NCBI RefSeq assembly: GCF_019931675.1
Contig: NZ_CP082922.1
Location: 3,859,001-3,923,000 of the forward strand
Direction of reading: 5' to 3'
Length of the DNA stretch: 64,000 nucleotides
Source of the DNA: Nocardioides rotundus
GTDB lineage: Bacteria; Actinomycetota; Actinomycetes; Propionibacteriales; Nocardioidaceae
Within the stretch, counting starts at the first letter, position 1. Each line of letters begins with the position of its first letter. The notes below the pieces were generated by a model. The model did not search any database. It was not told where the DNA came from and was given only the letters and a program-made list of their open reading frames with translations. Below, piece by piece: positions 58,774 through 64,000 of this stretch. Made by a program: the position numbers and the translations under genes.

Positions 58774-59268
58774 GTGGGCAGGAAGAACTACCTCATCGAA
58801 GGCGTCTCCGGCAGTGGCAAGACCTCCGTGTGTGACGAGCTGCACAGGCGCGGCCACCACGCCGTCCACGGCGATCGGCAGCTGGCCTACGCCGGCGACC
58901 CGGCCACTGGCGCCCCGGTGGAGGTTGGCGGCCACGAGTACCACCTGTGGGACGTGGCCAAGGTCAGAGCACTCGTCTTCGACGACCGGACAGAGGCGAC
59001 GTTCTTCTGCGGGGGCTCGCGGAACTACCCGCAGTTCATCGATCTGTTCGACGCGGTCTTTGTCCTGACCATCGACCGCGGCACGCTCATGAAGCGTCTC
59101 GATGCCCGCCCCAACGGCGAGTTCGGCGCCAGGCCGGATGAGCGAGCCCTGGTTGACCGGTTGCATGCATCCGGACAGGACACTCCTGAGGGCATTGCCA
59201 TCGACGCCACCGCACCGCTCGAGCGCGTCGTCGACGACATCCTGCGCAGACTCACGCATGACCGATGA
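58774..59268 (+). CDS. small P-loop nucleotide/nucleoside kinase-like protein
   Basis: A 164-aa protein with a GTG start. Walker A YLIEGVSGSGKTSVCDELHR. Asp/Arg-bearing segments are HAVHGDRQLAYAGDP and FFCGGSRNYPQFIDLFDAVF, with TIDRGTLMKRLDARPNGEFG as lid. It resembles adenylate-kinase-like or shikimate-kinase-like AAA proteins; the substrate is unknown. A tandem hairpin repeat follows five bases after the stop. Confidence 0.75.
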   Translation: MGRKNYLIEGVSGSGKTSVCDELHRRGHHAVHGDRQLAYAGDPATGAPVEVGGHEYHLWDVAKVRALVFDDRTEATFFCGGSRNYPQFIDLFDAVFVLTIDRGTLMKRLDARPNGEFGARPDERALVDRLHASGQDTPEGIAIDATAPLERVVDDILRRLTHDR

Positions 59269-59273
59269 GGGAT

Positions 59274-59319
59274 GGGCTCGCGGAGCGACCCGGTGCGGGA
59301 TGGGCTCGCGGAGCGACCC
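59274..59319. repeat. GGA-loop hairpin repeat, tandem copies 8 and 9
   Basis: Two identical units of 28 bp: GGGCTCGCGGAGCGACCC at 59274-59291 and 59302-59319, each followed by CGGTGCGGGAT, then CGTCTATCGGGACCG. Immediately 3' of the kinase gene. Confidence 0.75.
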
Positions 59320-59367
59320 GGTGCGGGATCGTCTATCGGGACCGAAGTCGCTCAGGCTTCGGCTCGG

Positions 59368-59712
59368 TCAGGCTCCCGGCACGCCATGCAGCCCGACGGT
59401 GAGCAGGACGGCTGCGTCCTCGAGCGCCTCGAGGTCATGCCGTGTCGGTGGGATCAGCACGTGGTCGCCGGCCGCGCCGTCCCAGACTTCCTGTCCCGCA
59501 TGCAGCCTGACCGTGCCATGCAGCACGTGCAGGGTGGCCTCGCCAGGACTCTCGTGCTCGCCCAGTCGGCGGTTCGCGGCGAGGGCGATCAGCGTCTGAC
59601 GCAGGACGCGGCCCTGACCGCCGTAGATGGTCTGGGCGCTGCGTCCGGCGCTGCTGCGGCGAGCCTCCTCCAGGTGCTCGTCCACTAGGTCGGCCAGCGG
59701 GGTGGTCTTCAT
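59368..59712 (-). CDS. cupin-domain protein
   Basis: A 114-aa protein. Cupin motif 1 is GEHESPGEATLHVLHGTVRL, motif 2 GDHVLIPPTRHDLEALEDAA. The metal ligands H, E and H are recognisable. It is likely a small-molecule- or metal-binding protein. The ATG overlaps the CBS gene stop by four bases, making it the last gene of the nar operon. Confidence 0.82.
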   Translation of the reverse strand: MKTTPLADLVDEHLEEARRSSAGRSAQTIYGGQGRVLRQTLIALAANRRLGEHESPGEATLHVLHGTVRLHAGQEVWDGAAGDHVLIPPTRHDLEALEDAAVLLTVGLHGVPGA

Positions 59713-60194
59713 CGCGGTTCTCCTTGGGTTGTCGTGTTGGCCTGGGCGCGACTGGTGACGTCGGCGTCGGAGCAGAAGCCGGTCCTGGAGCGCTTGAGAC
59801 AGAGCAGGCCGAGAAGTGTGCGGTCCGTGTCCACCACGGCGAGTCGACGCAGTCCGGAGCTGACGAGTACGGCCCGCATCCGGGCGGCCGGTGCGTGGGG
59901 GGCCACGGTTCGCCCGGACACGGTCGACCACGGTAGGGCTGGTCCGTCCCCGCATGCGTTCTCTGGCAGGTCGGTGCGGATGAGCGTGCCCTGGAGTTTC
60001 TTCCCGTGGGTCAGGAGCACCATGTGGACGTGGGGGTCGGCCAGGGCCACCCGTGCCTCGTGGACCGAGCTCAGGGCCGGGAGTGTCTTCGGAGCGGTGA
60101 TCATGACGTCGCGAACAAGGCGCTCCGAGCGCTGGGCCTGCTGCGCAGCGGCGACGTCGGTGGCCGTGGCGATGCCAGGGCTGCAGGATGTCAT
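59709..60194 (-). CDS. CBS-domain protein downstream of narI
   Basis: A 161-aa protein. Two CBS-like repeats: VRDVMITAPKTLPALSSVHE then ARVALADPHVHMVLLTHGKK, and VAPHAPAARMRAVLVSSGLR then RLAVVDTDRTLLGLLCLKRS. It probably senses a nucleotide. The start overlaps the narI stop by four bases, and the cupin gene is coupled in turn, so both are co-expressed with nitrate respiration. Confidence 0.8.
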   Translation of the reverse strand: MTSCSPGIATATDVAAAQQAQRSERLVRDVMITAPKTLPALSSVHEARVALADPHVHMVLLTHGKKLQGTLIRTDLPENACGDGPALPWSTVSGRTVAPHAPAARMRAVLVSSGLRRLAVVDTDRTLLGLLCLKRSRTGFCSDADVTSRAQANTTTQGEPR

Positions 60195-60922
60195 CGCGAG
60201 GCCTGGTCCCAGCCGCGTCGTGGGGCGGCGTTGCCGAGCGGCCGGTCGTCGCGCGAGCGGTAGACGATGTAGGGGCGGGTGAGGTAGCCGAGCGGAGCGG
60301 AGAAGACGTGCACCAGGCGGGTGAACGGCCACAACGCGAAGAGGCCGAAGGCGACGAGGGCGTGGAGCTTGAAGCCGATCGGCGCCTGCGCCATCAGGTC
60401 GGCGTCGGGCTGGAAGGCGAGGAACGAGCGGTACCAGACCGAGACTCCCTCGCGGTAGTTGTACTCACCTCCCAGGCTGAAGATCGAGCCCGCGATGGTG
60501 TTCCACATGCCCAGCACGATGGCCGCTCCGAGGAAGGCGTACATCACCTTGTCCATCGGCGTCGTGGCCGAGAAGACCGGTCCGACCGTGCGCCGGCGAT
60601 AGATGAGGATGGACATGCCCACCAGCGTCATGGCGCCCGCGACGAGGCCGCCACCGACGGCGGCGTAGTGGTAGAGGTGATCGTCGATCCCGACGGCCTC
60701 GGTCCACGATCGCGGGACCAAGAGACCGATGACGTGTCCGCCGACCACGCCGAGCATGCCGAAGTGGAAGAGTGGCGAGCCGAGCCGGAGCAGCCGGTTC
60801 TCGTAGAGCTGCGAGGAGCGGGTGGTCCAGCCGAACTTGTCGTAGCGGTAGCGCCACACGTGCCCGACCGCGAAGACCGCGAGGCAGAGGTAGGGGACGA
60901 TGACCCAGAGGAAGGTGCTCAT
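60191..60922 (-). CDS. narI: respiratory nitrate reductase gamma subunit
   Basis: A 243-aa membrane cytochrome b with five helices. Heme-ligating His are expected in GSPLFHFGMLGVVGGHVIGL and in GFKLHALVAFGLFALWPFTR with LVHVFSAP. It transfers quinol electrons to NarH. Its start overlaps narJ by four bases. Confidence 0.92.
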   Translation of the reverse strand: MSTFLWVIVPYLCLAVFAVGHVWRYRYDKFGWTTRSSQLYENRLLRLGSPLFHFGMLGVVGGHVIGLLVPRSWTEAVGIDDHLYHYAAVGGGLVAGAMTLVGMSILIYRRRTVGPVFSATTPMDKVMYAFLGAAIVLGMWNTIAGSIFSLGGEYNYREGVSVWYRSFLAFQPDADLMAQAPIGFKLHALVAFGLFALWPFTRLVHVFSAPLGYLTRPYIVYRSRDDRPLGNAAPRRGWDQASR

Positions 60923-61629
60923 CGGGAGGCTCCCATCGGTGCTCCTACGGGGATCGAGGCGGAGGCGATGAGTGCCGGTCCGACGTCGAGGGCAGGGTCG
61001 GCGCCGTAGCCGGACAGGCCCACCTCCTCGGCGGGCGGGCCCTGCTCGACGAGCCGGCGTACGGCGTCGGCCTCGGCGCCCTCGAGCACGGGCAGCGTGC
61101 CGCAGAGAGCCAGCAGGGCCGCTGCCCAGGGCGACCCGGTGGTGCCGTCGTCGTTGCGCCAGCCGGTCAGGGCGAGGCGGAGCATCTCGACGCCGGCCCG
61201 GTGCTCGGTGAGCAGCTGCCACGTCGTGTGGGCGTCGACGGTCGCCCCGAGCTGGAGCACGGCGCAGAGGTGGTCGGGGAGCTCCCCGTCGTCGAGCCAC
61301 TCGACGCCGGCGGCACGGTAGGCCTCCTTGAACCGCACCAGTGCAGCACCGCGGCGGCGGGTGTCGCCGTAGGCGAAGTAGGTCAGGTAGAGCGCGCACT
61401 TGCGCGTGTGGTCGAAGGTGGCGACGTAGTCCTCCTGCAGCCGCTCCAGCGGCGTCGAGCGGAGGTACGCGAGGAGCTCCCGCAGGTGGGGGTCGTCGGG
61501 CACTAGAGCCTCGAGGCCGTCCACCGCGGCCACGAGGTCGCAGGTCGGGTAGTCCAGCACCGCCGAGCAGACCGCCCACACGCGGCGTACGTCCTCGCTG
61601 GGGCCGGAGCGCTGACGGCGTCGGAACAT
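60919..61629 (-). CDS. narJ: nitrate reductase assembly chaperone
   Basis: A 236-aa NarJ/TorD-family chaperone inserting the Mo cofactor into NarG. Seen are VWAVCSAVLDYPTCDLVAAV, and PLERLQEDYVATFDHTRKCA then LYLTYFAYGDTRRRGAALVR, the conserved NarJ core. Its start shares one base with the narH stop. Confidence 0.9.
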   Translation of the reverse strand: MFRRRQRSGPSEDVRRVWAVCSAVLDYPTCDLVAAVDGLEALVPDDPHLRELLAYLRSTPLERLQEDYVATFDHTRKCALYLTYFAYGDTRRRGAALVRFKEAYRAAGVEWLDDGELPDHLCAVLQLGATVDAHTTWQLLTEHRAGVEMLRLALTGWRNDDGTTGSPWAAALLALCGTLPVLEGAEADAVRRLVEQGPPAEEVGLSGYGADPALDVGPALIASASIPVGAPMGASR

Positions 61630-63293
61630 CACTGCTCTCTCCCGTCGGACGGCGGTGGAAACAAGCCCTCGGGTGTGCCCTTGCCGTCCCAGTTGAGCAG
61701 GTTGACCCGGCTCGCCTTGTCGTCGGGCGCGGCCACGGTGTCGGCGGTCTGCCGGTCCTGGAGCATCCGGAAGTTCTCGACCGCGACAGGCGTCGGGTAG
61801 CCGGCGCCCTCGCCCAGCAGGGCCTGGTCGTAGTACGAGCCGGCGGCGTCGAAGTCGACGGCGCAGTCGGTGGCCAGCTCCTCCAGCGCGTGGGCCTGCT
61901 CGGCGTGGGCGGGAGGGATGACGTAGCGCTCGTTGTACTTGGCGATCGCGAGGAGCCGGAACATCTCGTAGATCTCTTCCCCGCTCATCCCGACGGCAGC
62001 CGGGATCGACTCGTCGGGGTCGCGACCGAGGTTGATGTCGCGCATGTAGGAGCGCATCGCGGCGAGCCGCTTGAGGACCTTGTCGACCGGTGCGGTGTCG
62101 CCCGCGGTGAACAGGTTCGCGAGGTACTCGACCGGGATCCGGAGTGTGTCGATCGCGGCGAAGAGGTTGCCGCGGTCCTCGGCGTCCTCCCCCGTCTCCT
62201 GCACGACGTCGACCACCGGTGACAGCGGAGGGATGTACCAGACCATCGGCATCGTGCGGTACTCCGGGTGGAGCGGCAGCGCGACCTCGTAACGGTTGAT
62301 CAGCGCCCACACGGGGGACTTCTTCGCAGCCTCCACCCAGTCGCCCGGGATGCCGGCATCCTCGGCGGCCCTCTGTACGGCCGGGTCCTCGGGATCGAGG
62401 AAGCACGCGCGCTGGGCGTCGTAGAGCGCGTGCTCGTCCTCGGTCGCGGCGGCCTCGAGCACCTTGTCGGCGTCGTAGAGGACCAGCCCGATGTAGCGGA
62501 GCCGGCCGACGCACGTCTCGGAGCACACCGTCGGGATGCCGACCTCGACGCGCGGGTAGCAGAAGGTGCACTTCTCGGCCTTGCCGGTCTTGTGGTTGAA
62601 GTAGACCTTCTTGTAGGGGCAACCCGACACGCACATGCGCCAGCCGCGGCAGCGGTCCTGGTCGACCAGCACGATGCCGTCCTCGGCCCGCTTGTAGATC
62701 GCGCCGCTGGGGCAGGAAGCAGCGCACGACGGGTTGAGGCAGTGCTCGCAGATGCGCGGCAGGTAGAACATGAAGGTCTGCTCGAACTCGAGCTTCACCT
62801 TGTCCTCGATGCCCTTGAGCATCACGTCGCGGGCCGCGTGCTCCTGTGAGCCGCCGAGGTCGTCGTCCCAGTTGGCCGACCACTCGACGTTCATGTCCTC
62901 GCCGGAGATCAGGCTCTTGGGCCGGGCGACCGGGAAGGTGTCGGTCTGGGGGGAGCTGGTGAGCGTCTCGTAGTCGTAGGTCCACGGCTCGTAGTAGTCG
63001 TCGATCGACGGCAGCTTGGGGTTGGAGAAGATGCTCAGCAGCTTCTTCACCCGGCCGCCGGCCCGCAGGGCGAGTCGCCCGTTGGGCCGGCGGACCCAGC
63101 CGCCCTGCCACTCGTCCTGGTCCTCGTAGGTCCGGGGATAGCCGAGACCGGGCCGGGTCTCGACGTTGTTGAACCAGACGTACTCGGTGCCGGTGCGGTT
63201 GGTCCACGCCTGCTTGCAGGTCACCGAGCAGGTGTGGCAGCCGATGCACTTGTCGAGGTTCATGACCATCGCCATCTGGGCCATCACGCGCAT
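61629..63293 (-). CDS. narH: respiratory nitrate reductase beta subunit
   Basis: A 554-aa iron-sulfur protein. Clusters are shown by DKCIGCHTCSVTCKQAWTNR, CEHCLNPSCAASCPSGAIYK, and DRCRGWRMCVSGCPYKKVYF with the Trp typical of the 3Fe-4S site, then KCTFCYPRVE and CSETCVGR. It passes electrons from NarI to NarG. The start lies 19 bases after the narG stop, after GGAAGGAGA. Confidence 0.93.
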   Translation of the reverse strand: MRVMAQMAMVMNLDKCIGCHTCSVTCKQAWTNRTGTEYVWFNNVETRPGLGYPRTYEDQDEWQGGWVRRPNGRLALRAGGRVKKLLSIFSNPKLPSIDDYYEPWTYDYETLTSSPQTDTFPVARPKSLISGEDMNVEWSANWDDDLGGSQEHAARDVMLKGIEDKVKLEFEQTFMFYLPRICEHCLNPSCAASCPSGAIYKRAEDGIVLVDQDRCRGWRMCVSGCPYKKVYFNHKTGKAEKCTFCYPRVEVGIPTVCSETCVGRLRYIGLVLYDADKVLEAAATEDEHALYDAQRACFLDPEDPAVQRAAEDAGIPGDWVEAAKKSPVWALINRYEVALPLHPEYRTMPMVWYIPPLSPVVDVVQETGEDAEDRGNLFAAIDTLRIPVEYLANLFTAGDTAPVDKVLKRLAAMRSYMRDINLGRDPDESIPAAVGMSGEEIYEMFRLLAIAKYNERYVIPPAHAEQAHALEELATDCAVDFDAAGSYYDQALLGEGAGYPTPVAVENFRMLQDRQTADTVAAPDDKASRVNLLNWDGKGTPEGLFPPPSDGREQ

Positions 63294-63312
63294 GTCGTCG
63301 TCTCCTTCCTGC

Positions 63313-64000
63313 TCAGTACTCGACGGGGGCGGTCCGCTTGCGGATCATCGTGACCTCGTCGCGGTTGTTGCCGATCGGTCCGATGTAGTTGAAGAAGTAG
63401 GCCAGCTGGGCGTAGCCCCCGACGATGTGGTTGGGCTTGAGCAGCACGCGGGTGAGGCTGTTGTGGATCCCGCCACGCTTGCCGTCCCGTTCGGTGAGAG
63501 GTACGTCGATGAGCCGGTCCTGCGCGTGATGCATGTAGACCGTGCCCTCCGGCATCCGATGGCTGACGATCGCCCGTGCGGCCACCACGCCGTTGCGGTT
63601 GACCATCTCGATCCAGTCGTTGTCACGGATGCCGACCTTCGCGGCGTCGCGGTCGGAGATCCACACCGACTGCCCGCCACGCGAGAGCGACAGCATGAAC
63701 AGGTTGTCCTGGTACTCGGAGTGGATCGACCACTTGTTGTGCGGCGTCAGGTAGCGCACCGAGACGCCCAGCTCGTTCTGCTCGCCGATCGGCTTCTCGC
63801 CGAACAGCGCCGTCATGTCGAGCGGTGGCCGGTAGACCGGCAGCATCTCCCCCATCCCGAGGAACCAGTCGTGGTCGACGTAGAACTGCTGGCGGCCCGT
63901 CAGGGTGTGGAACGGCTTCTTGCGCTCGATGTTGATGGTGAACGGGCTGTAGCGCCGACCGCCGGACTCCGAGCCCGACCACTCCGGCGAGGTGATCACC
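63313..64000 (-). CDS. narG: respiratory nitrate reductase alpha subunit, C-terminal part
   Basis: The last 228 residues of the molybdenum catalytic subunit; the gene continues beyond the window. The molybdopterin-dinucleotide-binding domain is visible: FHTLTGRQQFYVDHDWFLGM, RYLTPHNKWSIHSEYQDNLF, VWISDRDAAKVGIRDNDWIE, and GTVYMHHAQDRLIDVPLTER. Nitrate is reduced to nitrite on the cytoplasmic side. Confidence 0.93.
   Translation of the reverse strand, partial: VITSPEWSGSESGGRRYSPFTINIERKKPFHTLTGRQQFYVDHDWFLGMGEMLPVYRPPLDMTALFGEKPIGEQNELGVSVRYLTPHNKWSIHSEYQDNLFMLSLSRGGQSVWISDRDAAKVGIRDNDWIEMVNRNGVVAARAIVSHRMPEGTVYMHHAQDRLIDVPLTERDGKRGGIHNSLTRVLLKPNHIVGGYAQLAYFFNYIGPIGNNRDEVTMIRKRTAPVEY

Noticed and set aside
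59274..59319. Possible CRISPR array from two tandem identical repeats
   Set aside because: Only two units with about 10 bp between them, no spacers and no cas genes; they belong to the dispersed hairpin family.
1..64000. tRNA, rRNA or attachment-site genes marking the ICE boundary
   Set aside because: No cloverleaf or rRNA-like sequence was recognised by reading; a tRNAscan-type search would be decisive.

Overview
The window is high-GC DNA from an actinomycete (Actinomycetota, probably a Micrococcales- or Propionibacteriales-like soil or water organism). The evidence is the dense GC3-rich coding, frequent GTG starts, a DUF2637/SCO6880/TrbL-type conjugation module, the DUF4235/YihY/DUF3618/holin/YtxH cluster, and a narGHJI operon. 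The genus cannot be fixed from the sequence. No rRNA, tRNA or CRISPR array was seen.

Region 1 (1-19.76 kb) is part of an integrative conjugative element or conjugative plasmid. It has a DUF2637 protein, a ParB-like protein, a lysozyme-like/M23 cell-wall hydrolase, two small pilin-like membrane proteins, a TrbL/VirB6-like channel protein, an SCO6880-type protein, a VirB4 ATPase and a VirD4-type coupling ATPase, with small unknown genes between them. A separate element of about 4.0 kb (5410-9409) with 12-bp inverted ends interrupts it. That element carries a tyrosine recombinase, a small HTH protein, a multi-zinc-ribbon protein and a broken HEPN-type gene. At 19.76 kb the large helicase/methylase gene expected next in such elements is broken. 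Its N-terminus points right, a 1.74-kb helicase piece lies inverted (19.76-21.50 kb), and this abuts a truncated sacsin-like ATPase gene.

Region 2 (21.5-31.5 kb) is a defence-type island. It holds the sacsin-like fragment, an XRE-DUF488 fusion convergent with a probable dual-OB protein, a two-gene unit of unknown function (a 330-aa cytosolic protein and a four-helix membrane protein), McrB/McrC, a Vsr/DUF559-like nuclease and two small DNA-binding-type genes interrupted by a frameshifted IS3 element.

Region 3 (31.5-45 kb) resembles host chromosome: a small phosphatase, an envelope/stress cluster (32.5-35.6 kb), a TetR regulator, a FitAB-type toxin-antitoxin pair, a two-component system, a TetR/RibD-type pair, and relics of IS630, IS5, SDR, ArsR, SnoaL and DHFR-like genes.

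Region 4 (45-59 kb) is a metal-resistance region. Two near-identical inverted modules of about 1.7 kb, each with an Abi-like HEPN protein and a serine recombinase, flank SDR, RidA and a cadmium transporter/CmtR pair. Next come merR/merA with small membrane proteins, and a copper-type set (thioredoxin, P1B ATPase, HMA chaperone, SnoaL protein, Cys-rich four-helix protein, MerR regulator) with MerR-type operators.

Region 5 (58.7-64 kb) has a small kinase and a respiratory nitrate reductase operon (narG end, narH, narJ, narI) translationally coupled to a CBS-domain and a cupin gene. Between 31.8 and 59.3 kb two families of short hairpin repeats recur with compensatory stem changes. I found none of them in the conjugative element or the defence island.
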